This document shows, one piece after another, positions 55,834-64,000 of a stretch of DNA of 64,000 bases. The DNA comes from Sorangium sp025924095. Lineage in GTDB: Bacteria > Myxococcota_A > Polyangia > Polyangiales > Polyangiaceae. The translations under genes were made by a program, and so were the position numbers. The DNA is taken from positions 6,510,001 to 6,574,000 of the forward strand of contig NZ_CP150356.1 in assembly GCF_051521505.1 (NCBI RefSeq), in the 5' to 3' direction. A model generated the notes under the pieces. The model was not told where the DNA came from. It worked only from the letters and a program-made list of their open reading frames with translations, and did no database searches. The number at the start of each line of letters is the position of its first letter. Position 1 is the first letter of the stretch.

Positions 55834-56808
55834 ATGACGGATTTACCCACTCGCCTGCTCGGACGCACCGGCGTCCGCGTCACCACGCTCGGCTTCGGCG
55901 CCATGGAGCTGCGAGGCGCCCCGCGCGGCCCCGAGCTCTCGGATCAGGAGGCGGAGCGCATCCTGAACGACGTGCTGGACACCGGGATCAACTTCATCGA
56001 CACCTCCATCGATTACGGTCGCAGCGAGGAGCTCATCGGGCGCCACATCTCGCGCCGCCGGAGCGAATACTTCCTGGCTTCGAAATGTGGCTGCGTCGTC
56101 GGCGGGGCCCAGGGTGAGCATGTGCACACGGCACAGAACATCCGGCACGGCGTGGAGAACAGCCTGCGCCTCCTGAAGACGGACCACCTCGACCTGGTGC
56201 AATTTCACCGGAGCCTCACCCGGCGAGAGTTCGAGCAGGACGGCGCGCTGCAAGAGGCGCTGAAGCTCAAGAGCGAGGGCAAGGTTCGTTTCCTCGGCGT
56301 CTCGGGCACGCTGCCCAACCTGGTGGAGCAGATCGAGATCGGCGTCTTCGACGCCTTCCAGATCCCGTACTCCGCGCTGCAGCGCGAGCACGAGGACGTG
56401 ATCAGCAAGGCCGCCGAGGCCGGTGCGGGCACCATCATCCGCGGCGGCGTCGCGCGCGGCGCGCCCACCGATTGGCAGCGTACGAACACTATGCTGCCGG
56501 GCACCACCATGCAGGACCGCTGGGAGCGGGCCAGGCTCGACGAGCTGCTCGACGGCCTGAGCCGGATCGAGTTCACCCTGCGCTTCACGCTCTCGCACCC
56601 GGGCCTGAGCACCACCATCGTCGGGACCCGGAACCCGCAGCACCTGCGCGACAACCTGACATTCGCAAGGAAAGGTCCCTTGCCGAGCGAGGTGGTCGCC
56701 GAGGCGAAGCGGCGCTTGAGCCAGGCGGGGTCGGCGCCGGAGCCCGTGCCCGCGGCGGCCGCACGCCCGCCCGGCGCGGCGCAGGTCTCCGCGGCGATCC
56801 GGCCCTGA
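55834..56808 (+). CDS. Aldo/keto reductase
   Basis: A 324-residue NADPH-dependent reductase. AGAAGAGGAGAA precedes ATG 55834. The fold signature is LGRTGVRVTTLGFGAMELRG, the catalytic Asp and Tyr are in NFIDTSIDYGRSEE, the catalytic Lys in FLASKCG, and the conserved His in LVQFHRS. The C-terminal NADPH-binding segment is TTIVGTRNPQHLRDNL. The last 35 residues are Ala/Pro-rich. Substrate unknown; the hydrolase remnant upstream suggests loss of a partner. Confidence 0.92.
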   Translation: MTDLPTRLLGRTGVRVTTLGFGAMELRGAPRGPELSDQEAERILNDVLDTGINFIDTSIDYGRSEELIGRHISRRRSEYFLASKCGCVVGGAQGEHVHTAQNIRHGVENSLRLLKTDHLDLVQFHRSLTRREFEQDGALQEALKLKSEGKVRFLGVSGTLPNLVEQIEIGVFDAFQIPYSALQREHEDVISKAAEAGAGTIIRGGVARGAPTDWQRTNTMLPGTTMQDRWERARLDELLDGLSRIEFTLRFTLSHPGLSTTIVGTRNPQHLRDNLTFARKGPLPSEVVAEAKRRLSQAGSAPEPVPAAAARPPGAAQVSAAIRP

Positions 56809-56862
56809 GGAGCCGCGCTGGACAGCGACCCTCCCGCCGTGGCGAGAGGGTGCTCGGCAGCT

Positions 56863-56961
56863 TCACTGCTGAAGCTCCAGGACGTACCGGACAGAGTGTC
56901 CGATCGTGAGCCTGTCGTTCGTGTCGGGGTAGGCGTCATCCGGCTGACCGTCCCAAGATAG
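56863..56961 (-). pseudogene. Possible C-terminal remnant of a gene
   Basis: On the minus strand the text ending at 56863 reads LSWDGQPDDAYPDTNDRLTI then GHSVRYVLELQQ and stop. It looks like the end of a real protein, with third-position G+C about 80%, but no start, ribosome site or N-terminal part is found. It sits where a target gene divergent from the LysR regulator would be expected. Weak evidence; it may be chance. Confidence 0.25.
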
Positions 56962-57028
56962 CCCCCGACGCCGTGAAGTGGTCGCGTAGGTTGTCTTGAG
57001 CGGGGCGTGGTGATGTATTGCACACGCC

Positions 57029-57997
57029 ATGAGTCGCCACGTCCGCCTCGCCTCCGTCGATCTGAACTTGCTTGTCGTGCTCGACGAGCTGCTCCGGAGC
57101 CAGAGCACCGTCGTCGCGGCAAAGCGCCTTGGTCGGGCGCAGTCGTCAGTGAGCCATGCGCTCGGGCGGCTTCGCGAGGTGTTCGGCGATCCGCTCTTCG
57201 TCCGCACCGGGGCCGCGCTCCGGCCGACGAGCTTCGCCGAGGAGCTCGTGGCGCCCCTGCGCGCGCAGCTCGACTCCCTGGAGCAGCTCCTCGGCCAGGC
57301 CACGGACGTGGAGCCGTCGCGCCTCGATCGGACGTTCACGCTCTCCGCACCTGACTGGGCCGTGATCCTGGTGCTGCCGCCGCTCATGGCGCGGTTGCGC
57401 CGCGAGGCGCCCGGCGTCGATGTCGTCCTGCGCTCCTTCAGGATGGATGTGGATCGGTCGGTCCAGTCGGGCGAGGTCGACGTCGCGCTCTGCGTGAGGT
57501 TCCAGCCGCTCTCCGGCCTCGTCGCGCAGCGGCTGCTGGAGGAGCCGTTCGTGTGCGTCGCGCACCGCGACCATCCCAGCGTCAGGGAGGGCGTCACGCT
57601 CGATGCCTACGCCGCCGCCGGGCACGTCCTTGTCGCGCCCTACGAGCTGCCGGGGAGCCCCCTGGACGACGCGCTCGCGCGGCTCGGGCACCGCCGGCGC
57701 ATCGCGCTCCGGCTGCCGCATTTCTCGGCGGCCTTGTTCGTCGTCGCGCACACGGACCTGATCGCGACGCTGCCGAGCAGCTTCGTTCACGCGACCGCGC
57801 CGCTCCTCGGCCTCCGCGTGGTCGAGCCGCCGCTCGCCATCCCGCCCTTCCCGTTCTCGTGCCTCTTCAGCGCGACGCGGCAGAAGGATCCCGCGCACGT
57901 CTGGCTCCGCAGGTGCATCTCCGAGATCTGTCGCGAGATCCACGCCGGAATACCGCGCCCGCTCCTCGAACAGCCTATCGACGCCGTCGATAGATAG
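57029..57997 (+). CDS. LysR-family transcriptional regulator
   Basis: A 322-residue regulator. The HTH domain is at residues 7-65 (LASVDLNLLVVLDELLRSQS; VVAAKRLGRAQSSVSHALGRL; LFVRTGAALRPT), followed by the two-lobed effector domain. ATG 57029 is the natural start. LysR proteins usually control a divergent neighbour; here upstream lies only a weak minus-strand remnant, and the aldo/keto reductase 220 bases upstream is on the same strand. Its effector and target are unknown. Confidence 0.95.
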   Translation: MSRHVRLASVDLNLLVVLDELLRSQSTVVAAKRLGRAQSSVSHALGRLREVFGDPLFVRTGAALRPTSFAEELVAPLRAQLDSLEQLLGQATDVEPSRLDRTFTLSAPDWAVILVLPPLMARLRREAPGVDVVLRSFRMDVDRSVQSGEVDVALCVRFQPLSGLVAQRLLEEPFVCVAHRDHPSVREGVTLDAYAAAGHVLVAPYELPGSPLDDALARLGHRRRIALRLPHFSAALFVVAHTDLIATLPSSFVHATAPLLGLRVVEPPLAIPPFPFSCLFSATRQKDPAHVWLRRCISEICREIHAGIPRPLLEQPIDAVDR

Positions 57998-58228
57998 TAA
58001 CGGCCATCCAGGTACGCCGCGGCGTGGACCGCCCTCGGGGCCGGCATTACGCTCTGCCGTGACGATGAAGCGCCGTCGCGCGACGCGACGTGCCGCCACG
58101 CGCCGCCGCCCGCGAGGCCCGCGGTCTCGGGAGCCGTGGGGTCGATGGCCCTGAAGCAGGTTGGGGGGTGATGCCTCATGAAGGCGGCATGGATCGATTT
58201 GACCGAGCACCGAAAGGAAAAGAACACC

Positions 58229-59263
58229 ATGCGACCCATCACCGCCCTCGGCTTCTCTCTCTGCCTCTCCCTGGTCGCGGCCGCCTGCGTCGACGACGGG
58301 TCGAGCGCGAGCGAGAGCGGCACGGGCTCTGGCGAGGGCGGCAGCACCGACGCGCGTTCGGGCTGGCGCGAGCTCGCTCCGATCGCGGGTGGCCCGCGCC
58401 AAGAGCACGGCGTCGTGGCGCTCGACGACAAGGTCTATGTCATCGCGGGCGCCGGCGGCGACCAGTTGAACACGGGGCGCGTCGAGATCTACGATCCTGG
58501 CGAGGAGACGTGGTCCGAGGCCGCGCCGCTGCCGATGGCGCTGAATCACCCGAATGTCGCGGCCGCGGGCGGCAAGATCTACCTGCTCGGCGGCATGATC
58601 GGCGAGTTCCCCTGGACGGCCGTCGGCGATGCGTTCGAGTACGACCCGGCCACGGACGCGTGGACTGAGCTCGATCCCATGCCTGAGGGGACCGAGCGCG
58701 GGAGCGCGGCCGTCGGCGCGAGCGGCACGAAGATTTACCTGGCGGGCGGTCTGCGCTCGCTGTCGCCTCAGTTCCAGGACACGGTGCTCGCGTTCGCCTC
58801 GTACGACGTCGTGACCGGCGCGTGGGAGACGCTGCCGGACCTTCCCGAGCCGCGCGATCACGTCGGCGGCGCGGTCGTGGGCTCGACGTTTTATGTGCTC
58901 GGCGGGCGGGCGAACGGCCAGGGGAACGTCAAGGATACGGTGTTCGCGTACGATCTCCCGGCGGGCGCCTGGTCGACGCGCGCGCCGATGCCGACGGCGC
59001 GCGGCGGCGTCGCGGCGGCCGTGAAGGACGAGACGATCTACGTCATCGGCGGCGAGGGCAACGAGGAGCCGGGCTCGCTGGGCATCTTCGACGACAACGA
59101 AGCCTACGACACCGCGCGCGACACGTGGCAGGTGCTCGCGCCGATGCTGACGCCGCGCCACGGCACCGGCGCGGTCGCGGTCGGCTCGACGATCTACGTG
59201 CCAGGCGGCGGGACGCAGCAAGGCTTCGGCCTGACCGACGTCGCGGAGGCGTTCAGGCCCTGA
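58229..59263 (+). CDS. Kelch-repeat lipoprotein
   Basis: A 344-residue lipoprotein; GAAAGGAAAAG precedes ATG 58229, and the signal peptide ends VAAAC (Cys20) with a Ser/Gly linker after it. The body is about six Kelch repeats: KVYVIAGAGG, KIYLLGGMIG, KIYLAGGLRS, TFYVLGGRANG, TIYVIGGEGN and TIYVPGGG, each with the double-Gly and a downstream W (ETWSE, DAWTE, GAWET, GAWST, DTWQV). It should form a surface beta-propeller. It converges with the DUF1554-like lipoprotein. Confidence 0.9.
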   Translation: MRPITALGFSLCLSLVAAACVDDGSSASESGTGSGEGGSTDARSGWRELAPIAGGPRQEHGVVALDDKVYVIAGAGGDQLNTGRVEIYDPGEETWSEAAPLPMALNHPNVAAAGGKIYLLGGMIGEFPWTAVGDAFEYDPATDAWTELDPMPEGTERGSAAVGASGTKIYLAGGLRSLSPQFQDTVLAFASYDVVTGAWETLPDLPEPRDHVGGAVVGSTFYVLGGRANGQGNVKDTVFAYDLPAGAWSTRAPMPTARGGVAAAVKDETIYVIGGEGNEEPGSLGIFDDNEAYDTARDTWQVLAPMLTPRHGTGAVAVGSTIYVPGGGTQQGFGLTDVAEAFRP

Positions 59264-59333
59264 GCGGGCGCGCGGCTCATCGCGTCATATCCGCGCGAGC
59301 CTGGCCCTCTCGCCGGGAGATCAGGACCGGTGA

Positions 59334-60194
59334 TCAGTTCGCGGCAAAGCAATAGACGCGGCCGTTGCCGCCTCCCGGGGCGGTGTCGGCGCAGCTGCCG
59401 CTCGAGTGCACCGAATTCCACGGCCGGTACATGTCGGCCATGCTCTGGTTGGGGCCGGTCCCGTCGGAGTGCCCGACCCAGGCGGTCTGGCCCGCGTCCT
59501 CGGAGGTCCAGTCCGCGCACGTCTGGCCGGCCTTCAGCGTGCCGTTCCGGTCGGTGCCGGTGAGGATGTCGTGCTGGTTCGGCGTGGGGGAGTTCGGCCA
59601 CTGACCAGGCACCATCTCGCCCTTCTCGTCGAGGAACACGGTGTGATCACCGAACCTCGAGTGCAGCTCCTCGATGTTCGCGGCCACCATCACGAGCTCC
59701 GCGTTGTACCAGGGGCCGGCGCCGATCCTGTCCTTGGCGTGCACCGGCTGATCGTTCGGGCCCTTCTCGACGCTGAGGTAGGCGCGCCATGTCTTCGCTC
59801 CGGCGCCGACCGCTTCGGCCAGCTCCTGGCACCGGCTATCCGCTCCGGCGAGCCCGCCCAGGTTCGCGGTCGGGCTCCCGGTGCTCGACACGAAGAAGCT
59901 GAGCGATGGCCCCGCGTCGCTGCCGCCGCTGCCACCCGTGCCGCTGGCGCCGCCCGCGCCGCCGCTGCCGCCCGTGCCGCCGTCGCTGCCGCCTGTGCCG
60001 CCGCCGCCGCCGCCGCTGCCGCTTGTGGCGGTGCTGCCGCTGGGGGTGCCGCCACTGGTGGTGCTGCTGCTGCTCGTGGTGGTGCCGGCGCTGCCGCCGC
60101 CCTCCTCGTCACCGCAGCCGGCGATGGCGAGCGAGAAGCCGAGGCCGAGCAAGATGCCGAGGTTGCGAAGATTCTCTGAGCGCGATCGTTTCAT
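59334..60194 (-). CDS. Lipoprotein with DUF1554/endostatin-like domain
   Basis: A 286-residue lipoprotein; GGGAG precedes ATG 60194. Signal peptide with lipobox IAGC (Cys27), then a long Ser/Thr/Gly linker (about residues 35-95). The C-terminal domain begins SFFVSSTGSPTANLGGLAGA with DSRCQELAEAVGAGAKTWRA, and ends GGNGRVYCFAAN. It matches the DUF1554/collagen-NC10-like C-type lectin fold, with Cys residues likely forming disulfides. Such domains occur in surface proteins of myxobacteria and leptospires; ligand unknown. Confidence 0.82.
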   Translation of the reverse strand: MKRSRSENLRNLGILLGLGFSLAIAGCGDEEGGGSAGTTTSSSSTTSGGTPSGSTATSGSGGGGGGTGGSDGGTGGSGGAGGASGTGGSGGSDAGPSLSFFVSSTGSPTANLGGLAGADSRCQELAEAVGAGAKTWRAYLSVEKGPNDQPVHAKDRIGAGPWYNAELVMVAANIEELHSRFGDHTVFLDEKGEMVPGQWPNSPTPNQHDILTGTDRNGTLKAGQTCADWTSEDAGQTAWVGHSDGTGPNQSMADMYRPWNSVHSSGSCADTAPGGGNGRVYCFAAN

Positions 60195-60336
60195 GGAAGA
60201 CTCCCGAACAAGGTTCCGCAGTGGGCGCGCAGGATAGCCCACTTGCTGGATCGAGAGCGGGAGATCATTCTCGTGGGTGCCTTGACACGATAAAATTCCA
60301 TCGAAGCAAGCTGGATCCCCGGCGCCGGGGGACGAC

Positions 60337-61203
60337 CTACCCTCCGGGTGTCGAGGTCCTGTCGAGGAATTCGCGCACGTCCTGCGGGAGCTCGCGGTGA
60401 AATGCCTCGCGATCGAACCCGGCGGGGTCGCTGGCGGGCAAGAAGCCCGGGGTCCGCATCTGCGGAGGAAACGGGCTCAAGAAGGAGAAATGGCCTGCAT
60501 TTTCGACGATCTTGAGCGTGACCTGAGCCCGGTCGGGAATGAGGTCGAGCACGAGCTGCCCTTGCCATCTCGGCGTCATGCGGTCGTGCTCCGCGACGAG
60601 CAAGAGGATGGGCACCGTGACGTCCTGCAAGGAGTCGTTGAGGCCGAACCAGCCCGTCGCGGGCGCCATCAGGACCAGCGCCTTCACGCGCGGGTCCTTC
60701 GTGACCTCGACCCGCTGCCCCGGCCCTGCCCAGGGCTTCCCGCCCGCAACGGCGAGCGCGGTATAGCCCCCCATGGAGTGCCCGATGACCGCGATGTCGT
60801 CGCCCCGCACGTGCGGCCCGATCTCCGCATCGGAGCAGGCGGCATCCACCGTGAGGCGGACATGCCGGGGTCGATCCCGGAGGTTCTCGACCGTCTCTGA
60901 CATGGATCGATCATTGCGATTGTCCCCGGGGTGCTCGGGCATCGCGACGACGTATCCGCTCCGCGCGAGGTGGGAAGCGATCGTCCGGTACACGAGGGGT
61001 GAGCTGCCGCTGCCGTGCGAGAGGATCACGAGGCGCAGCGGGCCCCCGTCGACGGGGGCGTTCGGGGCGATTTCGAGCGAGTAAGGACCCATCGCCACGA
61101 CCTGGGCAGGGACGCGCGTCGGGTACATCAACAGCACCGGGAACGAGAGGTTCTTCGTCTCGTCTCGCACGACGAGGCTGCGGCTGCCCACGAATCGATT
61201 CAT
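60337..61203 (-). CDS. Alpha/beta-hydrolase, PAF-acetylhydrolase/dienelactone-like
   Basis: A 288-residue cytoplasmic hydrolase; GGAGAAAC precedes ATG 61203. LRLVILSHGSGSSPLVYRTI forms the oxyanion strand, DDIAVIGHSMGGYTAL carries the nucleophile Ser (GHSMGG), VAEHDRM the probable acid Asp and ENAGHFSFL the catalytic His. The mix of motifs points to a lipase/esterase of the PAF-acetylhydrolase-like family. The AraC-GyrI regulator gene stands 54 bases upstream on the same strand and may control it. Confidence 0.86.
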   Translation of the reverse strand: MNRFVGSRSLVVRDETKNLSFPVLLMYPTRVPAQVVAMGPYSLEIAPNAPVDGGPLRLVILSHGSGSSPLVYRTIASHLARSGYVVAMPEHPGDNRNDRSMSETVENLRDRPRHVRLTVDAACSDAEIGPHVRGDDIAVIGHSMGGYTALAVAGGKPWAGPGQRVEVTKDPRVKALVLMAPATGWFGLNDSLQDVTVPILLLVAEHDRMTPRWQGQLVLDLIPDRAQVTLKIVENAGHFSFLSPFPPQMRTPGFLPASDPAGFDREAFHRELPQDVREFLDRTSTPGG

Positions 61204-61257
61204 GCTTGTTTCTCCGGAGGCCATCTGGATGAGGGGAGAGGCCGGGAATGGGATCGT

Positions 61258-62157
61258 CTACTGGAGCGGGAGGAAGATGTCGGTGACGCCCTCGTGATCG
61301 GGCACCTCCGGGAAGAAGCGCACCCGCTGCAAAAAGAGCGGAAAATCCCGCGGCGCCGCTCCGCTCGCGGGGAGCCAGGTCGCGTACAGGTGCTTCACAG
61401 CCTGGAAGAGCGTGTCATCGCCGCCGATGTGCCGCAGCACGGCGCAGCGGCCGCCGGGGATCGTCTTCTCGACGACGCCGAACGGGTTCTCTGACACGGG
61501 GCGATGGATGGCCGCGCAGAGGTCGATGCGGTAGGCCTCCGGCGGGGTATCGGCCGGGTCGTCGTGGAGGATATTGAAGGTCGCGCTGCCCCTCGGCGAC
61601 AGCCTGTTCTCCTTGCGCCACCCGATGAACCGCCGCACCGATTCCAGGATGGCCCTCGGGTCGCCCCGGTGCTCGAGGGCGGCGACGCGCGTCTCCTCGA
61701 AGCGCGCGACCTTCACGTCTCCGGCACGATCGTCGGCCTGCAGGGGCAAGGTCCTCGCCTCTCTCAGGCGCTCGTGGGTCGCATGCCACGAGTCCCACCG
61801 GGGCTGCTCTCGGAACTCGGACGGGGTCTGGCCGAAGGCCTTCTTGAAGGCGCGGGAGAACGCTTCGGGGCTCTCGTACCCGCTCGCCATCGCGATGTCG
61901 ATGATCCGGGCTCGATCCTGGAGGGCGAGCCGGTACGAGGCGTGTCGCAGGCGAACGAGCTTCACGTACTGGTGGACGCCTATGCCGAAGAGCTCGGAGA
62001 ACTGCCGGAGAAAGTGGTACTTCGAGAACGCGGCGACGCCGCTCAGCCGCTCGAGCGTCAAGTCCTCGTCCAGGTGCGCGTCGATGTACTCGAGCACCCT
62101 GCGGAACCGGACGAAGCAGGTGTTCGCGGTGGCCTCGGTCAAGGGGGTGTCCTCCAC
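61258..62157 (-). CDS. AraC-type regulator with GyrI-like ligand domain
   Basis: A 299-residue regulator from GTG 62157. Residues about 15-115 form the AraC double HTH (YIDAHLDEDLTLERLSGVAA; FSKYHFLRQFSELFG; DIAMASGYESPEAFSRAFKK), and residues 145-299 a GyrI/SbmC-like effector domain (KVARFEETRVAALEHRGDPR; GRCAVLRHIGGDD). The pairing is a common drug- or ligand-responsive design. It lies between the EEP gene and the alpha/beta-hydrolase, all on the minus strand. Confidence 0.92.
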   Translation of the reverse strand: MEDTPLTEATANTCFVRFRRVLEYIDAHLDEDLTLERLSGVAAFSKYHFLRQFSELFGIGVHQYVKLVRLRHASYRLALQDRARIIDIAMASGYESPEAFSRAFKKAFGQTPSEFREQPRWDSWHATHERLREARTLPLQADDRAGDVKVARFEETRVAALEHRGDPRAILESVRRFIGWRKENRLSPRGSATFNILHDDPADTPPEAYRIDLCAAIHRPVSENPFGVVEKTIPGGRCAVLRHIGGDDTLFQAVKHLYATWLPASGAAPRDFPLFLQRVRFFPEVPDHEGVTDIFLPLQ

Positions 62158-62214
62158 GGCGAGCGACAGGGTAGCGAGGGGCTGCCCGTCATGCCTGACC
62201 GAAGTTGCTGAGCT

Positions 62215-63528
62215 TCAGGGCGACCCCTGGCGAGGGCCGCCCGTCCAGCGCAGGTCGGCGAGGATGGGGAGGTGGTCCGAGCCGAGATCCGGGCCGATCC
62301 ACGCGCGCTCGGTGGTCCAGCCCGGCCCGGCGAGCACGTGGTCGATGCGGATACCGAACCAGCGCGTCCGCTTCGTCGCGCCGAACCCCAGCCCGGCGTG
62401 GGAGAACGCGTTCTCGAAGCCCGCCCAGAAGCGCCGGTAGATGGCGCTGTCGACCGGCATGTTGAGATCGCCGACGATCACGGCCGGATGAGGCGCCTCG
62501 TCCACCCATTGCCTCGCGAGCTCGGACTCCCACGTGCGCAGCGCCATGACGCGGTCGTGCTCCGCTGCCTGCTTCCACAGGCCATGCATCAGCGCCTCGA
62601 TCGCGTCGCGGGGCGTCTCCAGGTGCAGGTTGAGGAGGCTGAAGGTGCGCGTCCCGGGCGCCGCTTGCGCGCCCAGCTGCGGCGCGTCCGGCGCGTCCGC
62701 AGTCGCTTGCGGCGCGTCCGGCGCGTCCGCAGTCGCTTGCGGCGCGTCCGGCGCGTCCGCAGTCGCTTGCGGCGCGTCCGGCGCGTCCGCAGTCGCTTGC
62801 GGCGCGTCCGGCGCGCCGACGTCGGCGCCTGGGCCGGGGGAGCCGGCCCGAGCGCCGGGGGCTGCGCGGTCCGGCAGCGCGATCGCGTAGCGGAGGATGG
62901 CGCCGTGGCCACCTGCACGCCAGACGTCGCGGCGGTCCCTGGACTCGACCTCGAGGAGCGGATACCGGCTCACGAGGCACATCCCACGGTCGACGTGGAC
63001 GAACCACCCCGGAAAGGCAGCAGTCAGCTCCGGCTCCGGCGTCGCGCACTCCTGCAGCGCGAGCACGTCGGGCCGGGACTCGGCCACGAAGCCCTTGAGT
63101 CGCTCCATGCTCATGGCGCGGCTCCCCGTGTTGAACGAGGCGACGCGCAGATCGCCGCGGCCCGTCCCGCCGGCGATCGCCCGGAGCGAGAGGGAGTATC
63201 CCAGGATGGGCCCGACCACGATGGCTGACGCCAGCGCCGCCAGGAGGAGGGCACGGCGATGCAGGAGGAGCGCGGCGGGCACGATCACGAGCAGCGGGAG
63301 AGCGATGAGCTGGCGCGGGCCGAAGAGGAAGAGCGTCGCGGGCCACCAGCGGTCGCCAAGGACGGGCAGGGCGAGCCAGATCGCGACGACCCCGACGAGG
63401 TAGAGCACGGCGCCGGCGAGCACGACGGCCCGGAGCCGGCGCCAGCGCGGCGGGGGCGGCGGTGGGCGCCGGGCGGCAGGCCCTTGCGGAGCGGAGGAGG
63501 ATTCTGTGGATGGCTCGCTCTGGCGCAT
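62215..63528 (-). CDS. Membrane-anchored EEP-family phosphatase/nuclease with repeat insert
   Basis: A 437-residue protein. Three helices occupy about residues 33-120, followed by an endonuclease/exonuclease/phosphatase domain: LRVASFNTGS, VLALQEC (metal-binding Glu), NLHLETPRD, VGDLNMP, RIDHVLAG and GSDHLPILADLRW (catalytic Asp/His). An insert of about 50 residues, APDAPQATAD repeated four times plus a partial copy, splits the domain before NLHLETP. It is likely a loop on the surface, not a catalytic part. Extracytoplasmic orientation is expected. DNA, lipid or nucleotide substrate cannot be inferred. Confidence 0.88.
   Translation of the reverse strand: MRQSEPSTESSSAPQGPAARRPPPPPPRWRRLRAVVLAGAVLYLVGVVAIWLALPVLGDRWWPATLFLFGPRQLIALPLLVIVPAALLLHRRALLLAALASAIVVGPILGYSLSLRAIAGGTGRGDLRVASFNTGSRAMSMERLKGFVAESRPDVLALQECATPEPELTAAFPGWFVHVDRGMCLVSRYPLLEVESRDRRDVWRAGGHGAILRYAIALPDRAAPGARAGSPGPGADVGAPDAPQATADAPDAPQATADAPDAPQATADAPDAPQATADAPDAPQLGAQAAPGTRTFSLLNLHLETPRDAIEALMHGLWKQAAEHDRVMALRTWESELARQWVDEAPHPAVIVGDLNMPVDSAIYRRFWAGFENAFSHAGLGFGATKRTRWFGIRIDHVLAGPGWTTERAWIGPDLGSDHLPILADLRWTGGPRQGSP
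62677..62816 (-). repeat. 30-bp tandem repeat array inside the EEP gene
   Basis: Four copies of a 30-base unit (for example 62707-62736, starting ttgcggcgcgtccgg; the first copy differs by one base) and most of a fifth. Each encodes the decapeptide APDAPQATAD on the minus strand. The copies are otherwise identical, which points to recent expansion. Copy-number changes keep the frame. Confidence 0.95.
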
Positions 63529-63576
63529 CGATGTCTTTCCGTGGATGTGCTCGGGTGAACGCTCGCGAGCGCGGCG

Positions 63577-64000
63577 CTATCCCCGCTTCCGGGCGAGCTG
63601 CGCTCGCGGCGCCGGCGCCTTCTTCTTGGCCGGAATCCCCTGCTTCGCCAACGTCGTCTTGGCCGGAATCCCCTTCTTCGCCACAGCCCCCTTCTCCCGC
63701 AGCTCCGGCGCCGCGTCGTCGAGCGCCCGCAAGGCCCGCTTCGGCGCCACCGCGCGGTAGCTCTCCTCGATCCACTCGAGCAGCATCGCCTCGGGCACGC
63801 GGTCCTTCGGACCGAAGCGCGCTGTCACCCACCCGCTCTTGCCGAGGTTGTACCCGGTCGGCTCCGCAAACGGCAGCATGAGCGCGGCCTCGCCCGACTG
63901 CGGGAGCTTGGCGGTGACGCGGAGCTTCCCTTCGTGGGTGTTGAGGAAGACGAAGATCTTCCCGCGCACCTTGGCGACGCGATCGCCCCAGGGAAACTCC
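63577..64000 (-). CDS. YjbR/MmcQ-like protein, N-terminus cut by the window edge
   Basis: The frame is open from the stop at 63577 through to base 64000, with no start needed inside the window: codons upstream of GTG 63969 read EFPWGDRVAK, the family-typical block before VRGKIFVFL. The MmcQ/YjbR fold (cysteine-like alpha/beta, double-wing) is seen in KLRVTAKLP, EAALMLPFAEPTGYNLGKSG, WVTARFG and LLEWIEESYRAVAPKRAL. After the family end the C-terminus is a Lys/Ala/Pro tail with two KxGIPAK blocks. Family proteins may bind DNA; function is not established. Confidence 0.85.
   Translation of the reverse strand, partial: EFPWGDRVAKVRGKIFVFLNTHEGKLRVTAKLPQSGEAALMLPFAEPTGYNLGKSGWVTARFGPKDRVPEAMLLEWIEESYRAVAPKRALRALDDAAPELREKGAVAKKGIPAKTTLAKQGIPAKKKAPAPRAQLARKRG

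Noticed and set aside
56863..57597. 735-base minus-strand gene opposite the LysR regulator
   Set aside because: Most of it is antisense to LysR with Ser/Thr/Arg-rich translation; only the last 33 codons outside LysR look protein-like, kept as a low-confidence remnant.

Overview
The window is about 70% G+C and reads as chromosomal DNA of a myxobacterium of the Polyangiaceae, most likely Sorangium or a close relative. Four things support this. (1) Two proteins end in a Cys-Gly-Cys, hydrophobic helix, poly-Arg anchor of the MYXO-CTERM type (M36 peptidase; monooxygenase-like protein). (2) There are many lipoproteins with Gly/Ser linkers. (3) Two eukaryote-like Ser/Thr kinases are present, one very large. 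(4) There is a lipoxygenase, a probable sphingolipid-type ketoreductase and a secreted protein of the SCE4755 (Sorangium) type. No rRNA, tRNA, CRISPR array, phage or intact insertion sequence was seen.

Layout. 1-9.7 kb: edge-truncated protein, large secreted M36 metallopeptidase, beta-carbonic anhydrase, Ser/Thr kinase with a heme-less peroxidase remnant, and a lipoxygenase. 10-23.4 kb: monooxygenase-like protein, DUF885 lipoprotein, small basic protein, esterase, YbaK-type deacylase, DUF2243 protein carrying a CxxCH motif, HNH nuclease pair, MFS transporter, SDR enzyme and a coiled-coil lipoprotein. 23.4-33.7 kb: kinase/cyclase-like/AAA/TPR giant regulator, 3-ketosphinganine-reductase-like SDR, universal stress protein with a Cys/His tail, and a minus-strand run of NAD(P)H reductase, AlkA-like glycosylase, DUF488 protein and small SFPASDPP protein. 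33.7-38.8 kb: di-iron type MBL protein divergent from a STAS regulator, plus secreted proteins.

38.9-46.1 kb is the most striking block. A ribose-type ABC importer (binding lipoprotein, double ATPase, permease) is flanked on one side by a divergent GHKL ATPase. On the other side, facing it, is an 806-residue cytoplasmic GAF-PBP-GAF-STAS fusion whose middle domain resembles the importer's own binding protein. I read it as a candidate sugar-sensing partner-switching module. 48.6-53.7 kb is a tight four-gene operon: VTC polyphosphate-polymerase domain, DUF4956 membrane protein, HlyD-like adaptor fused to a beta-propeller, and TolC-like outer-membrane lipoprotein. I read it as a candidate polyanion synthesis and export machine.

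53.8-64 kb holds cell-surface lipoproteins (leucine-rich, Kelch, DUF1554-like), a 5'-truncated dienelactone hydrolase pseudogene before an aldo/keto reductase, LysR and AraC regulators, an alpha/beta hydrolase, an EEP phosphatase with a 30-bp repeat array inside its catalytic domain, and an edge-truncated YjbR-like protein. Functional assignments rest on motifs read by eye; no database search was run.
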